From positions 1 to 7,557 of the forward strand of contig CAIVCU010000354.1 of assembly GCA_903904495.1 (NCBI GenBank): 7,557 bases of DNA, read 5' to 3'. Below, in pieces: positions 1 through 5,998 of the stretch; position 1 is the stretch's first letter; each line of letters begins with the position of its first letter. Origin of the DNA: an uncultured Chlorobiaceae bacterium (GTDB lineage: Bacteria; Bacteroidota; Chlorobiia; Chlorobiales; Chlorobiaceae). Made by a program: the position numbers and the translations under genes. The notes below the pieces were generated by a model. It was not told where the DNA came from, searched no databases, and saw only the letters and a list, made by a program, of their open reading frames with translations.

Positions 1-2
1 AG

Positions 3-44
3 CCCCTGGAGAACAACAGAGATCATCAGGACTACCTTCTGTAA
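3..44 (+). CDS. Possible 3' end of a plus-strand gene cut by the window edge
   Basis: The third forward frame is open from the window edge to a TAA at 42-44 and would encode a tail reading PLENNRDHQDYLL. The codons (ctg gag aac aac gat cat cag gac tac) look like ordinary coding sequence for this region, and the DNA after the stop turns AT-rich. The second forward frame is also open, up to a TGA at 122-124 (ending EYNNARKGK), so it is a rival. With only 13 or 40 codons visible I cannot name a product. The call rests only on codon appearance and the position of the stop. Confidence 0.3.
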   Translation, partial: PLENNRDHQDYLL

Positions 45-58
45 TAAGGCTATACGAG

Positions 59-74
59 TTTTTTCCGGAAAAAA
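59..74. repeat. Perfect 16-base palindrome, T6-CCGG-A6
   Basis: Six T, CCGG and six A form an exact inverted repeat with no spacer. In RNA it could only fold with the centre unpaired, leaving a weak A-U stem. It lies 15 bases after the candidate stop codon at 42-44. It might be part of a terminator or a protein-binding dyad, but no T-run follows it in the way a standard terminator would need. Confidence 0.5.
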
Positions 75-185
75 GAAAGGCTCTCTTCAGCCCGGAATAC
101 AATAATGCAAGAAAGGGCAAATGAAAAACATCGAGGAAGGATACTATTTTTTTTTGTTACCGTCAAATCTGCGGAGATCCTTACT

Positions 186-197
186 GACCTGCAGGTC
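186..197. repeat. Perfect 12-base palindrome GACCTGCAGGTC
   Basis: This is an exact GC-rich palindrome in otherwise non-coding DNA, about 90 bases beyond the stop of the SIMPL-domain gene. It has no loop and no T-run on either strand, so it is not a standard intrinsic terminator. A dimeric regulator site or chance are both possible. Confidence 0.45.
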
Positions 198-287
198 TAT
201 CGGAATAAGCGCCTGTTGACTTATAAAGATGCACTGGCGTTTACGCTTATGGTAGCACACTTTGGCTTTTCAGACAAAACGCTATTA

Positions 288-1010
288 TTATCTGGCAGAT
301 GTAGGGATAAAACGCCACCGTGAACTAACGGTAACAGTAATCACTTGCTCATTGGGCGCTAATTCGGTTGGAACGGGTGCTGGGGCTGCCCTCATTGCGA
401 GGGCCTCCATTTGAGGCTGGTCTCTGAATGACGGATGATTGACGCTTACCTCCATCAATTGGCCGATACGGCCTCCTGCTGCCTTCGCCATGACCCCAGC
501 ATCCCGACGGGCATTTTCAACAGCAGCAGCAAGCGCTTCCTGACGAAGCGTATCATAATGGCTCGAAGAAAAACTGATACTTTGGACTTCATCAGCTCCG
601 GCCTGCACTACTGCATCAACGGCACGTCCGATATTCTCGAGCATACGAACCCTGACCATGATAGTATGACGGGCGCTATATCCTTTCAGCACACTTTTGC
701 CAAGGGATGGATCCCACTCAGACCGGGGTGCAACTGTATAACCTGACGTAGGAGCATTATCGAGCGAAATCCCAACCGCCCTGAGTGAGTTCTGAACTGA
801 ACGATACTTCCCGGCTGTTTCAGCTGCGGCTTCAGCTGCGGTTTTTGCATCCGATTTCACTACCACACCAAACTCCGCCATATCGGGCTTGACGGTTATC
901 CTTCCTGTAGCCGAAACCACAACCTGATTCTCTTCTGCATGGAGTGTTGAAAAGAATACAAAACACACAAGAAAAAAAGAGAGACTGAAAACAAGTCGTT
1001 TCTTTATCAT
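288..1010 (-). CDS. SIMPL-domain (DUF541) exported protein
   Basis: The 240-residue product starts with a clear Sec signal peptide: MIKKR, then a long hydrophobic run ending in FFSTLHA, with probable cleavage before EEN. The mature part opens with VVVSATGRITVKPDMAEFGV, the typical first strand of SIMPL/DUF541 proteins. It later has the family's Ala-rich helix (EALAAAVENARRDAGVMAKAAGGRIGQ split over its C-terminal half) and ends with the usual VITVTVSSRW strand. The family includes E. coli YggE and mammalian SIMPL; members are periplasmic or outer-envelope proteins with poorly defined roles, sometimes linked to oxidative stress. An in-frame ATG at 1056-1058 would add 16 residues before the signal peptide. 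I prefer the inner start because it gives a normal signal sequence, though neither start has a strong ribosome-binding site. The gene follows the membrane-protein gene in the same direction and is probably cotranscribed with it. Confidence 0.88.
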   Translation of the reverse strand: MIKKRLVFSLSFFLVCFVFFSTLHAEENQVVVSATGRITVKPDMAEFGVVVKSDAKTAAEAAAETAGKYRSVQNSLRAVGISLDNAPTSGYTVAPRSEWDPSLGKSVLKGYSARHTIMVRVRMLENIGRAVDAVVQAGADEVQSISFSSSHYDTLRQEALAAAVENARRDAGVMAKAAGGRIGQLMEVSVNHPSFRDQPQMEALAMRAAPAPVPTELAPNEQVITVTVSSRWRFIPTSAR

Positions 1011-1061
1011 TTTCAAGATGCTGCCGTGTCTCTTCCGTGCTAATACCATGATGATCATTGG

Positions 1062-1718
1062 TTACCACTCATTCGAGTAAAGTCCTATAACCTCTTTGTA
1101 TGCAATTGCTGCAGCGCATGCTGAAACGGGAATGCTCACAAGAAGACCTACACCCAATGCGAGCGCTCCAAGAAAATTGAGAGCAAAAAGAGCAAAGGCG
1201 AATCCGAAAAAAGTAAACCAGTTTTTGGTAATGATTTGACGGCTTGTCTCCATGGCCTGCCAAAAATCCATACGATAATCGATGATAAGAAAGGTGGTAA
1301 ACATATATGCGACTGCAAGATAAATACCCGGAATAAGCAGCAGCACCATACCGATGCTTACCAGAAAACCGCCAGCAAGTCCGGCAAGAAAGAGAGGAAG
1401 AAAATAGTTGAACCCATTGAAAAAATCCCCGAACTGAAACGATTTTCCACTGATGAGTTTAAAGGCCACAATACCGAATCCGGCATAGAGCGGCGATGCA
1501 AGAGCTGAAAAAAGAAACGACCCGAAAAATGCGAATTTCGAGCTTACTGCAGATATAACGAAAATAAGAAGCGTAAATCCGACAAATTCCCCGATATGCT
1601 CTTTGAACATCTCCCAGCCCTGCTTGATATAGTCCTGAACATGAAGTGTGACGGATGCATTGAGTTGTTGATTGAACAACTGCGGATCCACTTTATTTCC
1701 AAAATCAAAAGCGGCCAT
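1062..1718 (-). CDS. Multi-pass inner-membrane protein of unknown function
   Basis: This 218-residue protein has a soluble, amphipathic N-terminus (about residues 1-42, including YIKQGWEMFKEHIGEF) and then five to six hydrophobic segments, at roughly 44-60, 63-89, 104-127, 127-147, 167-183 and 184-208. The central stretch LLLIPGIYLAVAYMF, followed by IIDYRMDFWQAMETSRQIITKNW, resembles the loop and helix layout of DUF975/YciC-like and GPDPase-membrane-domain-like integral membrane proteins. Their role is mostly unknown. I see no catalytic motif. The start is well supported: AAGGGAGA lies seven or so bases before the ATG. The stop is 51 bases before the preferred start of the SIMPL gene and 3 bases before its alternative start. 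This suggests a two-gene envelope operon led by this gene. Confidence 0.85.
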   Translation of the reverse strand: MAAFDFGNKVDPQLFNQQLNASVTLHVQDYIKQGWEMFKEHIGEFVGFTLLIFVISAVSSKFAFFGSFLFSALASPLYAGFGIVAFKLISGKSFQFGDFFNGFNYFLPLFLAGLAGGFLVSIGMVLLLIPGIYLAVAYMFTTFLIIDYRMDFWQAMETSRQIITKNWFTFFGFAFALFALNFLGALALGVGLLVSIPVSACAAAIAYKEVIGLYSNEW

Positions 1719-1917
1719 AACTCTTCTCCCTTAATATTTACGGTTATCCGAAGACAAAGATAGTCCACAGAAGTAATCGAACTTGCAGGTATGTCAAACA
1801 GATTTGCCTGACAAATAGTTGTATGACTTTCTAATTATTGTAGTTGCAAGTTACAGAAGATAGTATATATGCACCAACGAAAATTATCGTATAAAAAATT
1901 TTCTGCGAAAAAAGCGA
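1719..1917. other. AT-rich spacer between the DUF2278 gene and the membrane-protein/SIMPL unit
   Basis: The spacer should carry the promoter of the membrane-protein/SIMPL unit and the end of the DUF2278 transcript, both on the minus strand. I see no GC-rich stem with a T-run after the DUF2278 stop. TATACT-like boxes exist on the minus strand, but none has a good -35 partner at 16-18 bases. Small dyads are present: ATTTG/CAAAT at 1802-1816, TGTCA/TGACA at 1792-1813, and AACTTGCA/TGCAAGTT at 1780-1852. None is strong enough to name as an operator. Confidence 0.55.
1723..1733 (-). promoter_or_regulatory. Strong Shine-Dalgarno before the membrane-protein gene
   Basis: Read on the minus strand the sequence is TTAAGGGAGAAGAGTT followed by the ATG at 1718. 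The AGGGAG core, at a spacing of about seven bases, is the best ribosome-binding site in the window and fixes this start. Several other genes here, notably gnd and zwf, have none. Confidence 0.7.
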
Positions 1918-2613
1918 TCAATAACAAGGCGTATTTGCTGATTCATTACCGTCAGAAGACAAGAAACATAGATTGTCAGAGAAAAAACGCTGGGTATTAA
2001 ATTTGCACAAAAAGGCGACCAGGCTCTTGTCGTGCCTTAGGACTATGACAGCGCCATCCTGCCAGATTCCATTTTCATGATGCCACTGACTTTCGGGGGG
2101 ATCACCCTGATTCTGATGAATATTGTGGACACCATTCCCTGTTCTGAATGGCTCCCCGAATATAAAAAGTTTTCGGGAATGCTTCAGAAGAGGCTCAAGA
2201 TCCCTGAATGCTGCTGGTCCCGTTCCGTATTTCCATGTCGCCTTTAATGCTCCGTCAAATGTTGCTTCGTGATTTTCTGAATCAGGTTCAACTTCCCGGG
2301 AATCGAAAGGAGGCTGCAGCTCTGGACTTCGATAGTAATCAAGTGCGCCTGAACCTGGGTGTGAATCAAGCATATGCCACCCCTGCTGAAAATGCAGAAT
2401 TTTATGCAACGCACCGGGTGCAAGCTCTATGACGCGCCATTGAAGACCGTGAGCATCATTCTTGCTGTCAAGGTCTACGGGGCAGCGAAAAACTCTTCCA
2501 CGAGCGCGAACCTTGAGATTACAATGGTAGTAGGTACCCTCATTAAATGCATGATCGCAGTAATACGTCTGAAGGGTACCAACCAGAACACCATATCCAT
2601 CGTAGAGGGGCAT
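1918..2613 (-). CDS. DUF2278 family (YukJ-like) protein
   Basis: The 231-residue protein begins MPLYDGYGVLVGTL and has the core of the DUF2278 family. The visible pieces are a YYHCNLKV strand with a conserved His near residue 30, YGTGPAAFRDLEPLL at 129-143, and IFGEPFRTGNGVHNIHQNQG at 151-170 followed by DP. These lead into W-x4-NGIWQDGAVIV at 177-191 and a closing VAFLCKFNTQRF strand. The family, named after B. subtilis YukJ, has no established function. The cluster of conserved His, Asn, Gln and Asp residues could form a metal or active site, but that is inference. Some relatives carry an extra C-terminal domain; this one does not. There is no signal peptide or membrane segment, so it is probably cytoplasmic. 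GGAAAG lies about nine bases before the ATG. The gene stands alone, divergent from pgl, with no obvious functional tie to its neighbours. Confidence 0.85.
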   Translation of the reverse strand: MPLYDGYGVLVGTLQTYYCDHAFNEGTYYHCNLKVRARGRVFRCPVDLDSKNDAHGLQWRVIELAPGALHKILHFQQGWHMLDSHPGSGALDYYRSPELQPPFDSREVEPDSENHEATFDGALKATWKYGTGPAAFRDLEPLLKHSRKLFIFGEPFRTGNGVHNIHQNQGDPPESQWHHENGIWQDGAVIVLRHDKSLVAFLCKFNTQRFFSDNLCFLSSDGNESANTPCY

Positions 2614-2831
2614 AACTGAATACTTTCCATATCAAAATTGATTATCGAAAACTAATAATTAAAGTTACGCAACTACCACGCGGATGCCAAGCAGCTTGCA
2701 CTCAGAAGGAACCTTTCTGGCAGATCATGAATTTTGAAAATGTATACTCTAAATACTCTGTAATTAGAGGGTTTTACATCGTCGGAACTGCAACAATCAA
2801 AAGTACCTGAACCACAAAAAAGAGACCGCAT
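2614..2831. promoter_or_regulatory. Divergent intergenic region between the DUF2278 gene and pgl
   Basis: These 218 bases must hold promoters for two genes facing away from each other. Toward the DUF2278 gene, the minus strand has TTGGCA and, 17 bases on, a poor TAACTT box. Toward pgl, a TATACT box at 2743-2748 has no good -35. The same spot carries a direct repeat, ATACTCT at 2744-2750 and 2753-2759. An inverted repeat, CTCTAA at 2747-2752 and TTAGAG at 2764-2769, lies about 60 bases before the pgl start. The promoter role follows from gene orientation; exact boxes are uncertain. Confidence 0.4.
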
Positions 2832-3644
2832 ATGAACACTGCAGCACAAAAGTTCTTTTACAGGGGAAGTGAAAAAGAGATCACTGAACATGCCGCAGCA
2901 CTTATTATATCTGAAGCGTATCGGGCAGTTAATGATCATGGGCGATTCTCTCTTGTGCTTGCAGGCGGGAACTCTCCCCGATCCCTTTACCGGCAACTTG
3001 CACGAGGTGTTGCAAGAAATACTCTGAAGCACTACCAGCTTCAGTTCCCTATGCATGATGGAACAAACAGCAAAGAAGAAATAATGTTGATGCCCTGGGA
3101 AAAGACATGGCTGTTCTGGGGAGATGAACGATGCGTTCCTGTCAACCACCCTGACAGTAATTACGGGATGGCTATGGGTACACTGTTTTCACAGCTCCAC
3201 ATTGATGATGAGCATATTTTCAGAATGCCGGCAGAAAAAGATGATGAAAACGAAGCTGCAAGAGAGTATGAGGAGACCATACGCACTTTTTTAATGACCT
3301 GGAACTCTTTATCAACGAAGAATTTTCCGATATTTGATCTTGTGATCCTCGGGCTCGGCGAAGACGGACATACCGCTTCTCTCTTTGCCGACAATATAAA
3401 GACGCTTCAGGAAAAAAAGCGATGGGTCGTTGCTGTCAATGAACCTCATGCAAATCCTCCGGGAAAACGGCTGACCCTGACCCTGCCTGTCATCAACCAT
3501 GCCCGGAATGTGCTTTTTTTTACTATGGGAAAAGAGAAGGCAAAACTTGCTGAGAAAATCTTTCATGAAGAGAAGAAAACCCTACCGGCAGGCCTTGTTG
3601 AGCCGTTGAACGGCAAAACTTTCTGGTTTACCACTCAGCTGTAA
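2832..3644 (+). CDS. pgl: 6-phosphogluconolactonase (DevB/SOL type)
   Basis: The product hydrolyses 6-phosphoglucono-delta-lactone to 6-phosphogluconate, the second step of the oxidative pentose phosphate pathway, in the cytoplasm. The 270-residue chain shows the family motifs in order: LVLAGGNSPRSLY (41-53), LFWGDERCVPVNHPDSNYG (94-112), and DLVILGLGEDGHTASLF (169-185), whose His180 matches the expected catalytic or phosphate-site histidine. KRLTLTLPVIN (212-222) and NGKTFWF (260-266) follow near the end. Between residues about 58 and 88, after the first motif, it has an insertion (including the run KHYQLQFPMHDGTNSKEEI) not present in typical bacterial enzymes, where the chain goes almost directly to PWEK. 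The ATG at 2832 is the first in frame; only a weak AGAGA precedes it. The gene points toward zwf and their last 10 bases overlap, so all three enzymes of the branch lie side by side. Confidence 0.93.
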   Translation: MNTAAQKFFYRGSEKEITEHAAALIISEAYRAVNDHGRFSLVLAGGNSPRSLYRQLARGVARNTLKHYQLQFPMHDGTNSKEEIMLMPWEKTWLFWGDERCVPVNHPDSNYGMAMGTLFSQLHIDDEHIFRMPAEKDDENEAAREYEETIRTFLMTWNSLSTKNFPIFDLVILGLGEDGHTASLFADNIKTLQEKKRWVVAVNEPHANPPGKRLTLTLPVINHARNVLFFTMGKEKAKLAEKIFHEEKKTLPAGLVEPLNGKTFWFTTQL

Positions 3645-5071
3645 ATCCTGACTGCCGACTCAGGACCATGGGAATGGATTGGATAGAGCTCAGGCTGTGT
3701 CCCGTTAACAACCTCCCTTATGGCATCAACAATCGCCCATGAGTGTTCGACGCTGTCCTGACGAATAAAGTTCATCTGATCCCCGAAAATCGCGTCAAGC
3801 AAAAGTCGATGATATGGCGTCATCCCTGCTTCTGTAAATGATGTTTTGTAATCGAATTTCATGTAGACGGGGTCAGTAATCACAGCTTCACCGGGACGTT
3901 TCGCTCCGAAACGCAATGCAATGGTCTCTTCAGGTTGAATAGATAGGATGACCTGGTTAGCGGTATAGCTGCAGCTTTCAGCTGGACCGAAATAGTTCTG
4001 GGGAGGACACTTGAAGGTGATGACTATCCTAGTGACCGTTTCGGAAAGGTTTTTGCCTGCCTTGACAAAAAAAGGAACTTCCTTCCACCTCCAGTTATCA
4101 ATATAAAATTTAACCGCGGCAAAGGTTTCAACCGTTGAATCCGGAGCAACATTTTTTTCTGCGCGATAGCCTTCATACTGGCCAAGAACAACTGACTCTT
4201 CTGCAGTGTCGACTGTAAACGGCCGGATAGAACGGAGAACCTTGTCTTTTTCATCACGCACTGAATCTGCAGAAAGATCAACCGGCGGCTCCATGGCAAC
4301 AGCGGCAAGAAGTTGCAGTGCGTGATTCTGCAAAATATCGCGAAGCAGACCGGCCTTTTCATAAAAAGCCCCGCGATCACGGATACCAAAATCCTCCGCT
4401 ATGGTAATCTCGACATTTGCGATGTAATTCCGGGTCCATAACGGTTCAAAAATCCCGTTGGAAAAACGGAAAACCATAATATTCTGCACCGGTTCCTTGC
4501 CAAGGTAGTGATCGATACGAAAAATCCGATCCTCACTGAATACCGCTCCGATTACTGCATTCAGCTCACGCGCTGTTTCCAGGTTTCTTCCGTAGGGTTT
4601 CTCAACAATGATTTTTCTCCACCCCCCACAGGACTCTTTTTTCCCTCCGAGCCCTCCAGCATCAAGATTTCTGACAATAACCGGTGCAAGATCAGGCGGA
4701 GTTGCAAGATAAAAAAGGATATGCTCGCAGAGACCAGTATCAGGTGTAACAGCCATAAGCTCATTATAGAGGTCCTTATAGCCTTCACTGTCACTGAAAT
4801 CCAGCTTTACATAAAAAAGTCTGGAACAGAACGCTTTTAATCGAGCTTCATCAAGAACAGTTCCAAGTGAGAACGTTAAGAGTTTTTCCTGCACCTGTGA
4901 ACGGAACTCCTCATGGGAAAGAGCTGCTCGACCAACACCGAGAATCCGGTAATCAAGGGGCAAATGCCCCCAATCCGCAAGCTCATAAAGTGAGGGATAA
5001 AGTTTCCGTGCAGCCAGATCACTGCTGGCACCAAAAATAACGGCAGTAAAGTTATCAGGTTTTTCCTGCAT
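3635..5071 (-). CDS. zwf: Glucose-6-phosphate 1-dehydrogenase
   Basis: The enzyme oxidises glucose-6-phosphate to 6-phosphoglucono-delta-lactone and makes NAD(P)H, opening the oxidative pentose phosphate branch. The 478 residues are full length for the family. The nucleotide-binding site is FGASSDLAARKL (13-24), followed by GVGR (45-48), whose Arg matches the residue that holds the 2'-phosphate of NADP+ in known enzymes. YLATPP (121-126), EKPYG (157-161) and the signature RIDHYLGKE (185-193) follow. Asp187 and the His250 of ILQNH fit the catalytic pair, with His188 and Lys192 binding the substrate. The C-terminal half has PFFVKAGK (333-340), DAIFGDQMNFIRQD (426-439) and HSHGPESA (466-473). 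Unusual points are Ser17 where GASGDLA normally has Gly, and a Gly-rich insert GGLGGKKESCGGW (139-151). The ATG is 12 bases after the gnd stop, in an operon, with no recognisable Shine-Dalgarno. A stop codon lies just upstream in frame, so no earlier start is possible. Confidence 0.96.
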   Translation of the reverse strand: MQEKPDNFTAVIFGASSDLAARKLYPSLYELADWGHLPLDYRILGVGRAALSHEEFRSQVQEKLLTFSLGTVLDEARLKAFCSRLFYVKLDFSDSEGYKDLYNELMAVTPDTGLCEHILFYLATPPDLAPVIVRNLDAGGLGGKKESCGGWRKIIVEKPYGRNLETARELNAVIGAVFSEDRIFRIDHYLGKEPVQNIMVFRFSNGIFEPLWTRNYIANVEITIAEDFGIRDRGAFYEKAGLLRDILQNHALQLLAAVAMEPPVDLSADSVRDEKDKVLRSIRPFTVDTAEESVVLGQYEGYRAEKNVAPDSTVETFAAVKFYIDNWRWKEVPFFVKAGKNLSETVTRIVITFKCPPQNYFGPAESCSYTANQVILSIQPEETIALRFGAKRPGEAVITDPVYMKFDYKTSFTEAGMTPYHRLLLDAIFGDQMNFIRQDSVEHSWAIVDAIREVVNGTQPELYPIHSHGPESAVRIYS

Positions 5072-5076
5072 TATGT

Positions 5077-5086
5077 TAACCGGTTA
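5077..5086. repeat. Palindrome TAACCGGTTA at the gnd-zwf junction
   Basis: This exact 10-base palindrome includes the gnd stop codon and fills most of the 12-base gap before zwf. On the minus strand it occupies the place where a zwf ribosome-binding site would be expected. It may be chance. If it has a role, a local RNA structure affecting reinitiation at zwf is the simplest idea. Confidence 0.4.
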
Positions 5087-5983
5087 TGGTTTTGCGCTGA
5101 AGGGATGTCCCCCGAACTCATAACGCAATGCTGCTACAACCCTGTCGGATAAATTCTCTTCGGATCGCGACCGGAATCGACTGAAAAGAGAGGCTGCGAT
5201 CACGGGAATCGATACCTCGTGCTCAAGGGCAGCATCAACCGTCCAGCGACCTTCTCCTGAATCAGCAATACGTCCGCTGAGATAATTAAGCCCGGGATCT
5301 TTCTGAAATGCGCGTACCACAAGTTCCATCAACCAGCCCCGAATAACTGACCCATTTGCCCAGACCCGTGAGACCTCTTCAAGGTTAAAATCAAATCCAC
5401 TGGATGCAAGCAGATCAAATCCTTCGCCGATTGCCTGCATCATGCCATATTCAACGCCATTATGCACCATTTTAGCAAAATGACCGGCACCTGACCTCCC
5501 CATATAACCGTAACCGTTTTCCACACACATATCTTTCAGCAACGGTTCGACGAGATCATAAACACTTTTATCACCACCTACCATAATACAAGCACCTCGC
5601 CGGGCTCCTTCCAGACCTCCGCTTGTACCTGCATCAAGAAAACGGATGCCCTTGTCATTGAGGCGTGCCGCCCTTTGCTCGGAATCAGTATAATGGGAAT
5701 TACCCCCATCAATAATGATATCCCCCGGCTGCAGCAATGGCATAAGAGTATCCAGCGTCATATCCACCGGATCCCCGGCAGGTACCATCAGCCATATAAG
5801 ACGGGGCGATTGAAGCATTCCGGCAAGTTCCTGTAGTGAGGATGCCGGAACACCTCCTTTATCAGCAAGGGAGGCTACTGCATCAGCAGAAAGATCGAAG
5901 AGAACCATATCATGGCCGCTTTCCAGAAGATGCTGAGCCATATTGAACCCCATTTTTCCGAGACCTACAAACCCTATCTTCAT
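5084..5983 (-). CDS. gnd: 6-phosphogluconate dehydrogenase, decarboxylating, short form
   Basis: The enzyme oxidatively decarboxylates 6-phosphogluconate to ribulose-5-phosphate and CO2. At 299 residues it belongs to the short class, against about 470 for the E. coli type. It opens with the Rossmann motif GFVGLGKMGFNM (4-15). It then has IDGGNSHYTDS (91-101) and DAGTSGGLEGARRGACIMVGGD (117-138, given here by its key parts DAGTSGG and MVGGD). Next is GHFAKMVHNGVEYGMMQAIGEG (167-188), with Lys171 and Glu178 as the catalytic pair and Asn175 as a substrate contact. DSGEGRW (241-247) and FSRFRSR (267-273) complete the substrate site. Strand two ends in FDLSAD with Asp30, where NADP+ enzymes have Asn-Arg, so NAD+ preference is inferred. 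The start MKIGFVG is certain from the fold, but no Shine-Dalgarno precedes it. The gene lies 15 bases after the glycosyltransferase stop, so reinitiation is likely. Confidence 0.95.
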   Translation of the reverse strand: MKIGFVGLGKMGFNMAQHLLESGHDMVLFDLSADAVASLADKGGVPASSLQELAGMLQSPRLIWLMVPAGDPVDMTLDTLMPLLQPGDIIIDGGNSHYTDSEQRAARLNDKGIRFLDAGTSGGLEGARRGACIMVGGDKSVYDLVEPLLKDMCVENGYGYMGRSGAGHFAKMVHNGVEYGMMQAIGEGFDLLASSGFDFNLEEVSRVWANGSVIRGWLMELVVRAFQKDPGLNYLSGRIADSGEGRWTVDAALEHEVSIPVIAASLFSRFRSRSEENLSDRVVAALRYEFGGHPFSAKP

Positions 5984-5998
5984 GATATAATGTCAGCA

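Larger units (their letters stand above)
45..287. other. Intergenic region with two palindromes, no convincing gene
   Basis: This stretch separates the possible gene tail at the left edge from the stop codon of the SIMPL-domain gene. A 72-codon open frame at 105-323 on the plus strand has no family resemblance and runs into the SIMPL gene, so I do not call it. A run of nine T lies at 147-155, with no GC-rich stem directly before it on the plus strand. Two perfect palindromes are listed separately. I see no clear intrinsic terminator for the minus-strand unit ending at 288. Confidence 0.6.

Noticed and set aside
105..323. 72-codon plus-strand open frame at the left
   Set aside because: It overlaps the end of the SIMPL gene, has no ribosome-binding site or family resemblance, and contains a poly-Phe stretch from the T-run at 147-155.
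435..746. 103-codon plus-strand open frame
   Set aside because: It lies wholly inside the SIMPL-domain gene on the other strand, has no recognisable family, and has no ribosome-binding site.
2673..3149. 158-codon minus-strand open frame overlapping the pgl start
   Set aside because: It is antisense to a firmly identified gene and to the divergent promoter region. The product is Cys- and Ser-rich without family features, as expected of a shadow frame.
3602..3614. GCCGTTGAACGGC stem as a terminator for pgl or zwf
   Set aside because: It encodes conserved residues near the pgl C-terminus, has a stem of only four or five usable pairs, and has no T-run on either strand.
4508..4840. 110-codon plus-strand open frame inside zwf
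   Set aside because: It is antisense to strongly conserved zwf coding sequence and has no motif; it is explained by codon bias of zwf.
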